A stretch of DNA of 45,521 bases from an uncultured Anaerolineales bacterium. GTDB taxonomy: Bacteria > Chloroflexota > Anaerolineae > Aggregatilineales > Aggregatilineaceae. Location of the stretch: contig CAKZOB010000035.1 of assembly GCA_937135955.1 (NCBI GenBank), positions 1 to 45,521 on the forward strand, in the 5' to 3' direction. Position 1 is the first letter of the stretch. Every line of letters begins with the position of its first letter. Below are positions 7,690-15,810 of this stretch, in pieces. The notes below the pieces were generated by a model that ran no database searches, was not told the origin of the DNA, and was given only the letters and a program-made list of their open reading frames with translations. A program made the position numbers and the translations under genes.

Positions 7690-10077
7690 GTGGAACGTAT
7701 TCTGCCATATCACGCTCCGGACAACTTCGATTGGGTCGCGCGGTTGATGGATTGGCAGCTGGAGGCCGATACGCTGTATCTGATCGCTCAGACTGCCGCC
7801 GGCAAAGAGGCGACGCTGACCTGCTGCGCCATCACGCCGTACCTGTGGCGCATCACCTTCGTTGCGCCAGGAGGACGGCTCGACCCGCCGACGCCGATCG
7901 TTGTGGGGGATACGCAGAGTCGAGTGCCGTTGCAGGTCGAGGAGAGCGCCGAGGAGTTGCGCGTGGCGGGCGGGCTGCTCACCCTGCGCCTGGGGCGCGA
8001 TCCCTGGTTTCTGCGCCTGCTCGACCCGGCGGGGCAAGACCTGCTGCGCGAGAATCCGGGCGACGTGGACGGGCTGGGCCGTCCGTTCGTGTGGCCGCTG
8101 GGGTATGTGTGGGATGGCGACGCTCCCCGCGTGAGCGAATCGTTTCATCTGCGCCCGGATGAGCACCTCTTCGGCCTGGGCGAGAAATTCACTCCGCTGG
8201 ACAAGGTGGGGCAGCGCATCGTAAGCTGGACGGTGGATGCGTTCGGCTCGACCAGCGAGCGCTCGCACAAAAACATCCCCTTCCTGATGAGCACGCGGGG
8301 CTATGGCCTGTTGCTGGATACGGGCGCGCGCATCACCTGGGAACTGGGCAACGTGTCGTGTCAGTCTTATACCATCGTCGCCGAGACTGCCGCGCTCGAC
8401 GCCTATGTCATCTACGGGCCGACGCCCGCCGAAATCCTGGAGCGCTACACGGCCCTCACCGGTCGCGCGCCAGTGCCCCCTAAGTGGACGTTCGGCCTGT
8501 GGGTGAGTTCGTGTGGTTCGTACCGCGATCAGGCGGCCATGCAGCGGCTGGTTGACGGGTTGGACGAGCACGATCTGCCCGCCGATGTGGTGCATGTAGA
8601 CCCCTGGTGGATGACTTGGCGCAAGTACTGCGATTTCACCTGGGATCGCGGGGCGTTTCCGGATGTGGAGGGGTTCATCGCCGATCTGCACGCCCGCGGC
8701 CTGCACCTGTGCCTGTGGGAGCACCCCTACATTTCGGTAGAGAGCGACCTGTTCGAGATCGGCAAGCGCGAAGGGTACTTCGTCAAACGTCCTGACGGCG
8801 AAGTGTACATCATAGACTATGGGTTGTCGCTGGCTCCGCGCCCCGACGGGGTGGTGCGCTTCGCCACGCCGGAAACCTCGTGGAACGCCCGCGTAGCCAT
8901 CGTGGATTTCACCAATCCGGCGGCCTATCGCTGGTATCAGGACCTGCACCGTCCGGTATTGCGCATGGGCGCGGACGTGTTCAAAACCGATTTCGGCGAA
9001 GATATTCCGCACGACGCAGTTTTTTACAACGGGCAGACTGGCGCGACTATGCACAACCTCTATCCGCTGCTCTACAATCAGTGCGTGTATGAGGTGACGC
9101 AGCAGGAGCGCGGCTACGGCGTGGTCTGGAGCCGCTCCGGCACGGCGGGCAATCAGCGCTACCCGGTCTGCTGGTCGGGCGATCCGGCAGCGGACTTCGA
9201 CAGTCTGGCCTGCACCATCCGCGGCGGGCTATCGGTGGGGCTTTCGGGCGTGCCATTCTGGAGCAACGACATTGGCGCCTTTCGTGGGATGCCGACACCG
9301 CAACTCTACACTCGCTGGGCGCAGTTCACGTTGCTGTGCTCGCACGCCCGTATGCACGGCGACACGCCGCGCGAACCGTGGTTCTTTGGGCCGGAGGCGC
9401 TGGCGATCGTACGCCGCTATACGTTGTTGCGTTACCGGCTGTTCCCCTACCTCTATAGCCTGGCGCACGAGGCGCACCGCACCGGCCTGCCGGTGATCCG
9501 CGCCATGCCGCTGGTCTTCCCCGACGATCCCAATACCTGCGACAAAGACCTGCAATTCATGCTGGGGCCGTGGCTGTTGGTCGCGCCGATCTACGACGCG
9601 GGCGAAGAGCGAATGGTTTATCTGCCGGCGGGCGTCTGGTTCGACTTCTGGACGGGCGAGCGCTATAGTGGCCCGGCGACGATCCGGGTGCATGCCCCGC
9701 TCGATACGCTGCCGTTGTTCGTGCGCGGTGGCGCGATCGTGCCGATGATGCAGGAAGCCCGCCGCATTCCCCAGGGCCGGATCGATCCGCTGATCCTGGA
9801 AATTTACCCGCATGGGGACAGCGCTTACCTGCTCTATGAAGACGAGGGCGAGACCGCTGTGCGTTGCAAAGCGCCGGGCGACACCATCGAGCTGTCCATC
9901 GAGCAGCCATTCTCCCGTCAAATCGTCGTGCATGTGCACGCAGCGGACCTGATCAGCGGAGTCGAAGTCAGGGAGGCAGAAGCTGACACACTGAGGGCCT
10001 GGCAGGCGCTCAACGATGGAGTGTACGAGATCGTCCTGCGGCAAATCCAGCAGGTGAAGATCATCCTGAAACGCTGA
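7690..10077 (+). CDS. GH31 alpha-xylosidase/alpha-glucosidase (YicI-like)
   Basis: An intracellular retaining alpha-glycosidase of about 795 residues. GTG 7690 is preferred because AGGGGG lies six bases upstream; in-frame ATGs at 7663 and 7672 overlap the previous gene and are alternatives. The nucleophile is Asp434 in FKTDFGEDIP, nearly identical to the E. coli YicI site (FKTDFGERIP). The acid/base is Asp498 in CWSGDPAAD, 64 residues on, close to the 66 in YicI. RGGLSVGLSG and FWSNDIGAF are also conserved. YicI cuts alpha-1,6-linked xylose, so xyloglucan-type oligosaccharides are a plausible substrate, although alpha-glucosidase activity cannot be excluded. There is no signal peptide. It is co-transcribed with the UROD-like gene. 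Confidence 0.9.
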   Translation: MERILPYHAPDNFDWVARLMDWQLEADTLYLIAQTAAGKEATLTCCAITPYLWRITFVAPGGRLDPPTPIVVGDTQSRVPLQVEESAEELRVAGGLLTLRLGRDPWFLRLLDPAGQDLLRENPGDVDGLGRPFVWPLGYVWDGDAPRVSESFHLRPDEHLFGLGEKFTPLDKVGQRIVSWTVDAFGSTSERSHKNIPFLMSTRGYGLLLDTGARITWELGNVSCQSYTIVAETAALDAYVIYGPTPAEILERYTALTGRAPVPPKWTFGLWVSSCGSYRDQAAMQRLVDGLDEHDLPADVVHVDPWWMTWRKYCDFTWDRGAFPDVEGFIADLHARGLHLCLWEHPYISVESDLFEIGKREGYFVKRPDGEVYIIDYGLSLAPRPDGVVRFATPETSWNARVAIVDFTNPAAYRWYQDLHRPVLRMGADVFKTDFGEDIPHDAVFYNGQTGATMHNLYPLLYNQCVYEVTQQERGYGVVWSRSGTAGNQRYPVCWSGDPAADFDSLACTIRGGLSVGLSGVPFWSNDIGAFRGMPTPQLYTRWAQFTLLCSHARMHGDTPREPWFFGPEALAIVRRYTLLRYRLFPYLYSLAHEAHRTGLPVIRAMPLVFPDDPNTCDKDLQFMLGPWLLVAPIYDAGEERMVYLPAGVWFDFWTGERYSGPATIRVHAPLDTLPLFVRGGAIVPMMQEARRIPQGRIDPLILEIYPHGDSAYLLYEDEGETAVRCKAPGDTIELSIEQPFSRQIVVHVHAADLISGVEVREAEADTLRAWQALNDGVYEIVLRQIQQVKIILKR

Positions 10078-10082
10078 ATGCC

Positions 10083-10095
10083 GTCGGCTACCGAC
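10083..10095. terminator. Small hairpin between convergent genes
   Basis: GTCGG-CTA-CCGAC lies in the 38-base gap between the convergent GH31 and regulator genes. It is short and lacks a T run, so terminator function is doubtful. Confidence 0.25.
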
Positions 10096-10115
10096 TGACC
10101 AGGCCGTGAGGGAAT

Positions 10116-11237
10116 CTAAGGGATAGCAGGGATGGCGCGTTTCAGGTACGCTCCGCACGAGCGCCGCACGATCAGCCGTGTAGACAGGACGATCCGCTGT
10201 GGCTCGGCTGTCGGGTGCTCAATGCGCTGAATAAGCGTGCGCACAGCCTGCTGTCCCAACTCGAAGGCCGGTTGTTCGACGGTGGTGAGAGGGACATCCA
10301 GATGCATGGTGAAGTCCAGGTTGTCGAAGCCGACCAGGGCCAGGTCTTCGGGAATGCGGATGCCCAGTTGACGGGCCGCCTTGTAAACAGCCAGCGCGAT
10401 CTGATCGTTGACAGCGAAGATAGCCGTGACCCCCGTGCTACGATCCAGAAAGTTGCACAGCGGCCCCAGGTCAATGCTGGGGTACCCTTCTACTTCGCAG
10501 ACCAGGTTAGGATCGAAAGGCAGGCCGGCTTCGATCAGCGCCTGGCGGTAACCGGCGGCGCGGTGTTCCAGGCTGATCGCCGGGTCGCGCCACGATACCA
10601 GGCCGATGCGCCGGTGACCGAGTTCGATCAGATGCTGCGTGGCCCGCAGCGCGCCATAGAAGTGATCGGACATGACGTAGTCAGCTCCGGTGCCAGGCAG
10701 GTAGCGATCGATCAACACGACCGCGAGGCCCATGCCCAACAACTGACGCACCCGCTCGGAATGCATCGAGTTGACCGGATACAACACAATGCCCGCCAGC
10801 CGCTGCTCGGCCAGTTCTTGCAGGACTTCGTCCTGGCGCTGAGGATCGTTGGCCGCGTGCTTGAAGGTGATGGACAGGTCGTGTTCGCTGGCGGCTCGCT
10901 CCGCGCCCAGTAGAATGGTGGAGACGAACGAATCGCGCACGTAGGGCACGACGAAGCCAATCTGATTGCTGGTGAGCCGGTTGCCGCCTGCATGTCCCTC
11001 ACCCCAGGTGACGAACGTGCCGCGCCCCTGTTCACGCCGCACGAATCCTTCGTCTTCCAGTTTGCCCAGCGCCTGTCGGACCGTGCCGCGCGCAATGTTG
11101 AACTCTGCACACAATTCCGCTTCGGCGGGCAGGCTGGAACCTGGGGGGTAGTCTCCATTGAGGATGCGTCGTGTCAGGATTTCGGCAACCTGCATATAGA
11201 GGGGGATACTGCTGTCACGTTCAAGCATTGCGCACAT
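10116..11237 (-). CDS. GntR-LacI chimeric regulator (AraR type)
   Basis: A 373-residue transcription factor. ATG 11237 is chosen for GAGGG five bases upstream. Residues ~8-75 form a GntR winged helix-turn-helix (IPLYMQVAEILTRRI; LPAEAELCAEFNIARGTVRQAL; GFVRREQGRGTFV). Residues ~90-370 form a LacI-type sugar-sensing domain (IGFVVPYV; GYRQALIEAGL; AIFAVNDQIALAVY; DLALVGFDNLDF). This pairing is that of B. subtilis AraR, which represses pentose genes until its sugar binds and recognises TTGT...ACAA palindromes. Its own promoter carries three copies of the local operator motif, so autoregulation is likely. It is the best candidate for the protein that reads this motif across the island. Confidence 0.9.
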   Translation of the reverse strand: MCAMLERDSSIPLYMQVAEILTRRILNGDYPPGSSLPAEAELCAEFNIARGTVRQALGKLEDEGFVRREQGRGTFVTWGEGHAGGNRLTSNQIGFVVPYVRDSFVSTILLGAERAASEHDLSITFKHAANDPQRQDEVLQELAEQRLAGIVLYPVNSMHSERVRQLLGMGLAVVLIDRYLPGTGADYVMSDHFYGALRATQHLIELGHRRIGLVSWRDPAISLEHRAAGYRQALIEAGLPFDPNLVCEVEGYPSIDLGPLCNFLDRSTGVTAIFAVNDQIALAVYKAARQLGIRIPEDLALVGFDNLDFTMHLDVPLTTVEQPAFELGQQAVRTLIQRIEHPTAEPQRIVLSTRLIVRRSCGAYLKRAIPAIP

Positions 11238-11293
11238 AGAAACCCTCAACAATCCGGCGGAACAGGTGGCAGGTATGGCTGCACGTCCTAGAT

Positions 11294-11353
11294 GTCTATA
11301 CAATTCATGTGCAACGTTATTGTCTATGAGAATGGGAGAGTTGTCAACTAGAC
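11294..11353 (-). promoter_or_regulatory. Promoter and operators of the GntR-LacI regulator
   Basis: On the minus strand TTGACA (11347-11342), 17 bases and GACAAT (11324-11319) form the promoter. Operator-like copies are GTCTATAC (11294-11301) in the leader, GTCTATGA (11322-11329) over the -10, and AACTAGAC (11346-11353) touching the -35. The rest of 11354-11551 holds only a palindrome at 11398-11412 and the ribosome site of the next gene. Confidence 0.58.
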
Positions 11354-11397
11354 TGGTCTGGGGGGCAGGGGGATTGCATCAAACCGCTTGGTGAGGG

Positions 11398-11412
11398 GCA
11401 GCAGACTGCTGC
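11398..11412. promoter_or_regulatory. 15-base palindrome upstream of the TIM-barrel gene
   Basis: GCAGCAG-A-CTGCTGC is a perfect inverted repeat with a one-base centre. It differs from the island's operator motif and lies 140 bases before the start at 11552. It may be a site for another regulator; no clear promoter for 11552 was seen beside it. Confidence 0.3.
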
Positions 11413-11551
11413 AAATTGCCTGTCTCATTTTGCACACACCCGGTCTGGGGCAGCCATACCCGTCTTCGCCATCCAGACGGCGCAAACGACAGGAACCGGT
11501 GGGAACATCGCCGGGCGGCTGCAATACTCTGAACAGGTAGGGAGTACCATT

Positions 11552-13153
11552 ATGCATCATCCCAGTTTCGATCCTCATGATCCGCTCTTCGAGGTCTCCG
11601 GCTGGCGGCTCAGCTTTCAGATCGTCACCCTGGAGAACCTGTACGGCCTCGATCCTGAACAGGTCACAGTGACGGACGATGGCGCGATGTGGCATCTGCG
11701 TTGCGAGCAACTGAGCTGGGCCGGGCAACAACAGCGCGCCCCTGGCTCGCTGGAAGCGCGCGTATTGCGCGGCCCTGACCGTCGCCTGCACCTGAGCCTG
11801 ACAGTCAGCGCGCCACACAAGATTCGCGCGGTCAAGGTGCTGGTGCGCGGTCTGCCGCCGCTGACTCCGCTGGACATGCTGGATGAACCGCTGAGCGCCG
11901 TTGGCGAAGACGGTTTCCTGGAGCGCTATCCCAACCGGCTGCGCCTGCCGATGCTCTGCGCACAACAGCCAGACGGTCTGGTGATCGGGGCGCGCTGCGA
12001 AGATGCTCACGCGCGCGCCAAACGCTTCGCCATCTACCAGGAGCACATGGGGGAACTGGCCGGTTCGTACACGCTCGAATGCATTCACGAAGAAGATGCC
12101 CGCTGGTTCGACCGACGGATGGACGTCCCCTTGTGGATTCTGGATGCCGGAATACAGCCTGCTTCTTTCCGCACCGAGCAACTGGCCTTCGCCGAGTCCG
12201 CCTTCGGGCTGCTGCCCTGGGAACATCGCCCCGACGTGCCCGCCTGGGCGCGCGACATTCGCCTGTGCCTGACCCTGCACGGGATGCACTGGTCGGGCTA
12301 TGTCTTCAACACGTATCAGGACATGCTACGCATCATCCGCTTTGTCGCCGAGCGGCTGGACGGGCGGCATATCCTGGCCTATCTGCCGGGCTGGGAAGGG
12401 CGTTACTACTGGCAGTACGGCGACTATCGCCCGGAGCCGCGCCTGGGCGGTGAAAAAGGGTTCGCGGCGCTGTGCCAGCAGGCGCGCGCTCTGGGCGTGC
12501 ATGTGATGCCCATGTTCGGCGGCAACTGTGCCAACGCCTGGGCACCCAACTTCCACACCTTCGGGCCGTCGTCGTACATGAAGTCGGCGACGCGCAACAT
12601 CTTTCATGGCAATCAGCCGGACTGGGACACCAGCCGCGCGCACGATACCGGCTGGCAGGCCTGGCTCAACCCTGGCGCGCCCGCCTGGCAAAATGAACTC
12701 TGCCGCCAGATCACCCGCCTGATCGATAGCTATGGCTTCGACGCCGTGTTTTTGGACACGGTCGAAGTGTGGACGAACGATCCAGATTTCAACGTACGGG
12801 AAGGGTATCAGGCCCTGGTCGAACGATTGCGCGCCGACCGTCCTAACTTGCTGGTCACGGGTGAGGATTGGTGGGATGGTCTGCTGGGCATCTTCCCCAT
12901 GTTCCAGCGTTCCGGGCCGTGGCGACAGGGGCCGCTGTGGGTAGGCCGCTACGCGCGTCTTTTCGGCCATATCTGCGAGGGCGATCCGTCGCGCGGTAGC
13001 ACGGGCGTGTTTGAGTCCGGCTACGCGCCCTATCAGTCGTTGCCGCTGGATGGCGTGCATATCCCCACCCTTGTCTTTGTGGATGGGACGCTGGAGCGTG
13101 CACAGCCGACCATTGAGGCCGTCATCCGGCAGGTGGCGCAAGAGAAGAGATAA
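11552..13153 (+). CDS. Putative TIM-barrel glycoside hydrolase
   Basis: A 533-residue soluble protein with no signal peptide. ATG 11552 follows a GGTAGGGAG site. Residues 1-220 look like a beta-sandwich. Residues ~230-500 look like a (beta/alpha)8 barrel, with ILAYLPGWEGRYYWQYGDY, LGVHVMPMFGGNCAN, YGFDAVFLDTVEVW and LLVTGEDWWDGLL at successive strand ends. The Asp in FLDTVE and the Glu in TGEDWW sit where catalytic acids lie in clan GH-D/GH101-like barrels. The organisation recalls DUF6259-type proteins. I cannot assign a CAZy family or substrate. It lies between the regulator and the SBP operon, so a role in the same pathway is likely. Confidence 0.6.
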   Translation: MHHPSFDPHDPLFEVSGWRLSFQIVTLENLYGLDPEQVTVTDDGAMWHLRCEQLSWAGQQQRAPGSLEARVLRGPDRRLHLSLTVSAPHKIRAVKVLVRGLPPLTPLDMLDEPLSAVGEDGFLERYPNRLRLPMLCAQQPDGLVIGARCEDAHARAKRFAIYQEHMGELAGSYTLECIHEEDARWFDRRMDVPLWILDAGIQPASFRTEQLAFAESAFGLLPWEHRPDVPAWARDIRLCLTLHGMHWSGYVFNTYQDMLRIIRFVAERLDGRHILAYLPGWEGRYYWQYGDYRPEPRLGGEKGFAALCQQARALGVHVMPMFGGNCANAWAPNFHTFGPSSYMKSATRNIFHGNQPDWDTSRAHDTGWQAWLNPGAPAWQNELCRQITRLIDSYGFDAVFLDTVEVWTNDPDFNVREGYQALVERLRADRPNLLVTGEDWWDGLLGIFPMFQRSGPWRQGPLWVGRYARLFGHICEGDPSRGSTGVFESGYAPYQSLPLDGVHIPTLVFVDGTLERAQPTIEAVIRQVAQEKR

Positions 13154-13164
13154 ACGCCAATTCT

Positions 13165-13293
13165 GTCTAGACTTTTCCGCAATTTGACTAGACGACCTCA
13201 TTGACTTGTGCAGAGGGGGATGTTATACTCATTCAAGAGAGAACCGCGTAACATGTGGCCAGTGAATGCTGGTCAACCCACGCTTATCTAGAC
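13165..13293 (+). promoter_or_regulatory. Promoter with three operators for the 13396-22756 operon
   Basis: TTGACT (13201-13206), 17 bases and TATACT (13224-13229) form a strong sigma70-like promoter. Operator copies flank it: GTCTAGAC (13165-13172), GACTAGAC (13186-13193, eight bases before the -35) and ATCTAGAC (13286-13293, about 50 bases after the start point). Spaced sites on both sides would allow repression by looping. The leader is about 160 bases long. Confidence 0.65.
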
Positions 13294-13395
13294 AGCTCAT
13301 CATGAATAGGAGGGAAATCCTGCCGCAGACGAAAGCTACCCAAGGGCGAACAGTTCAAATTAAAGAGTTCCTTACCATTTACCAAGGAGGTTTCT

Positions 13396-14712
13396 ATGTA
13401 TCGTAAACTCTCGGCTTTGTTGGCGACAGCGCTGGTGCTCAGCGCGGTTTTGTTGGCTTTTTCCGGGCATGCCAGCGCTCAGGAAAAGATCAATCTCCGC
13501 CTGGCGACCTGGGACGACGAGAATGCGGCTAAGGTGACGCAGGTGGTGCTCGACGGCTTCATGGAGAAGTATCCCAACATCAGCGTCGTGAACGAGCCGT
13601 TGGGCGATGATGCACACGTCAAGCTGTTGACCCAAGTGACGGCAGGCACGGCGGCAGATGTGGTGATGGTTGACTCGGGCTTCCTGGGCAAGATGAAAGA
13701 CTTCCTGCTGCCGCTCAACGATTACATCAACGATCCGGAAGTGGGCATCAACCTCGACGACTACTATCCGGAACTGCTGGCAGTGGGCGCCATTGACGGC
13801 GTGCAGTACCTGCTCAACAAGGACTACGCCACCACGGTCACCATCATCAATACTGGTATGTTGGAAGCTGCCGGCCTGGAACTGCCGCAGGATGGCTGGA
13901 CCTACGATGACTTCCTCGAATATGCGCAGTTGATGACGCTGGACGCCAACGGCAACAATGCGCTCAGCCCGGACTTCGACCCGAACAACATCGTGCAGTA
14001 TGGCACGCGCACGATGGGCACCTGGGCACGCGCCTTCCAGACGGCTATCTTCACCTTCGGCTCGCACACCATCAGCCCGGACGGCAAGACGGCTGAGGGC
14101 TACATCAACAGCCCTGAGGCAGTGGCCGCTTTCGAGTGGTATCGCGACCTGGTGCACAAATATCATGTAGCGCCCACGCTGGAAGCGCAGAGCGCTTTTC
14201 AGGGCAACCTGCTGGCCGATGGTTTCGTGGCGATGTATCCGTGGTACGGCCCGTGGTTCTATCAGTCCTGGTCGGAGAACCCCAACCTGTCGTTCGCCGC
14301 AGTCCCGCCGCCCTCGCGTGAGGATGGTTTCCGCGAAAGCACCATCTGCTGGGCCGGTTTCGGCATCAACAAGGGCACGCAGCACCCGGACGAAGCCTGG
14401 TTGCTGCTGCGCGAACTGGCAACCGAGCCTGGGCAGAAGGCCTATGGCGGCGGCTATGCGCTGTCGGCGCTGCGCCCGCTCATGGAATCCTCTGGCATGG
14501 CCGATCATCCGTTCTTCGGCGTGTTCCTGGCGGAGGCCGAGCATGTAGGCCGGCACGACGATGCCCTGAACCCGAACTACGTGCAGTGCATCGAGGAGCC
14601 GATTATTGACCTGCTCGAACTCTTGCTTGGCGAGGGCGGGGCAGATGTTGATCCCAAGCCCTACCTGGACAAGATCGCGGCTGACTCTGAAGAATGCCTG
14701 GCGCAAGAGTGA
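13396..14712 (+). CDS. Exported sugar-binding protein of an ABC importer
   Basis: A 438-residue family-1 solute-binding protein. ATG 13396 follows AAGGAGG. Residues 1-28 are a signal peptide (MYRK, hydrophobic core, GHASA|QE). There is no Cys at the cleavage site, so it is not a lipoprotein. The mature part starts INLRLATWDDENAAKVTQV, then QVTAGTAADVVMVDSG and AAGLELPQDGWTYDDFLEYA, all typical of sugar-binding proteins. It should deliver an oligosaccharide to the MalF/MalG pair downstream. A hairpin follows the stop codon and probably keeps binding protein in excess over permease. Substrate unknown; the operon also makes a GH2 enzyme, so a beta-linked sugar is plausible. Confidence 0.9.
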   Translation: MYRKLSALLATALVLSAVLLAFSGHASAQEKINLRLATWDDENAAKVTQVVLDGFMEKYPNISVVNEPLGDDAHVKLLTQVTAGTAADVVMVDSGFLGKMKDFLLPLNDYINDPEVGINLDDYYPELLAVGAIDGVQYLLNKDYATTVTIINTGMLEAAGLELPQDGWTYDDFLEYAQLMTLDANGNNALSPDFDPNNIVQYGTRTMGTWARAFQTAIFTFGSHTISPDGKTAEGYINSPEAVAAFEWYRDLVHKYHVAPTLEAQSAFQGNLLADGFVAMYPWYGPWFYQSWSENPNLSFAAVPPPSREDGFRESTICWAGFGINKGTQHPDEAWLLLRELATEPGQKAYGGGYALSALRPLMESSGMADHPFFGVFLAEAEHVGRHDDALNPNYVQCIEEPIIDLLELLLGEGGADVDPKPYLDKIAADSEECLAQE

Positions 14713-14747
14713 GGCTGGCCGGTAGTTCGCTGAATTGAGCCAATGCT

Positions 14748-14782
14748 GCTCCCTGGTGTCGGTCACCAACGCGCCAGGGAGC
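14748..14782 (+). terminator. Hairpin between binding-protein and permease genes
   Basis: GCTCCCTGG (14748-14756) pairs with CCAGGGAGC (14774-14782). No T run follows. The position after a binding-protein gene fits a partial terminator or an mRNA stabiliser, as in maltose operons. The other binding-protein gene here has the same arrangement. Confidence 0.5.
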
Positions 14783-14861
14783 GCGTTGTTCACCTGTAGA
14801 AACCTGCGCGGTGCGGCGGGGTGGGGAGGGTATCGCGCGTTGTCATCTGGAGGAGGATATT

Positions 14862-15809
14862 GTGGCCGTTACAGGAAAACGTGAAGCGCCTCCGCCGCTG
14901 TTTTTGCGCTGGCTAGGCCGAACGCCGATGGCCCGCTGGGAAGCGGTGAGTTTCTATCTGATGATCTCGCCCTGGGTCATCGGCTTCTTCACCTTCACTG
15001 CTTACCCCATGGTGCGCTCCTTCTACCTGGCCTTCACCCGCTACAACCTCAAGACGCCGCCGAAATGGGTGGGAGTGGACAACTTCGTCAAAATGTTCAC
15101 CGACGACGAGCTATTCTGGCAGTCGTTCAAGGTGACTACGCTTTATGTGTTGGGCAGCGTGCCCGCGGGGACGCTCTTTGCCCTGCTGGTGGCGATGATC
15201 CTGGCTCAACAGCTGCGCGGGGTGAACTTCTGGCGCACTATCTACTTCATGCCGACCATGGTCAGCGGCGTGGCCGTGGCTGTCATGTGGACGTACCTGC
15301 TCAACCCGGAATTTGGCCTGGTCAACCAGGTGCTCGATCTGGTAGGTGTCAAAGGGCCAGGCTGGATTGCCAGCACCACCTGGGCCTTACCTTCACTGAT
15401 CATGATGAGCTGGTGGAGCATCGGCGGGCAGATGGTGATCTACCTGGCCGGGCTGAAAGGCATTCCCAAGGAGTTATACGAAGCCGCTGAGATAGACGGA
15501 GCAGGGGAATGGGCCAAGTTCCGCCATGTGACTATCCCCATGCTCAGCCCGACGATCTTCTTCAACCTGGTGCTGGGGCTGATCGGCGCGTTCCAGGTTT
15601 TCGAGGGGCCGTTGGTGCTCACCGAAGGCGGGCCGAACAACGCCACATTGACCTATGTGCTCAACCTCTACAATCAGGCATTCCGCTTCATCAACTTCGG
15701 GTATGCATCGGCGATGGCATGGTTCCTGTTCGCGGTGATCATGGCGATGACCTTGCTGGTGATCCGCTCCTCGGCGCTGTGGGTCTATTATGAAGCGGAG
15801 GCGAAGTGA
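14862..15809 (+). CDS. MalF-type sugar ABC permease
   Basis: A 315-residue inner-membrane permease. GTG 14862 is chosen because GGAGGAGG lies six bases before it; an earlier in-frame GTG at 14811 has no ribosome site. Six membrane segments follow a short cytoplasmic lead. SPWVIGFFTFTAYPMVRSF is the classic first segment, and the EAA loop reads EAAEIDGAGEWAKFRHVTIPML. The gene is of ordinary length, unlike the MalF at 839. It overlaps nothing, and its partner starts one base after the stop, so the two subunits are translationally coupled. Confidence 0.92.
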   Translation: MAVTGKREAPPPLFLRWLGRTPMARWEAVSFYLMISPWVIGFFTFTAYPMVRSFYLAFTRYNLKTPPKWVGVDNFVKMFTDDELFWQSFKVTTLYVLGSVPAGTLFALLVAMILAQQLRGVNFWRTIYFMPTMVSGVAVAVMWTYLLNPEFGLVNQVLDLVGVKGPGWIASTTWALPSLIMMSWWSIGGQMVIYLAGLKGIPKELYEAAEIDGAGEWAKFRHVTIPMLSPTIFFNLVLGLIGAFQVFEGPLVLTEGGPNNATLTYVLNLYNQAFRFINFGYASAMAWFLFAVIMAMTLLVIRSSALWVYYEAEAK

Positions 15810-15810
15810 G

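Noticed and set aside
7633-9054. 473-codon open frame opposite the GH31 gene
   Set aside because: The GH31 reading carries catalytic motifs; the opposite frame has low-complexity composition only.
13302-13406. 34-codon leader frame overlapping the start of the binding-protein gene
   Set aside because: No ribosome site precedes its ATG, and its end simply runs through the ribosome site of the real gene.
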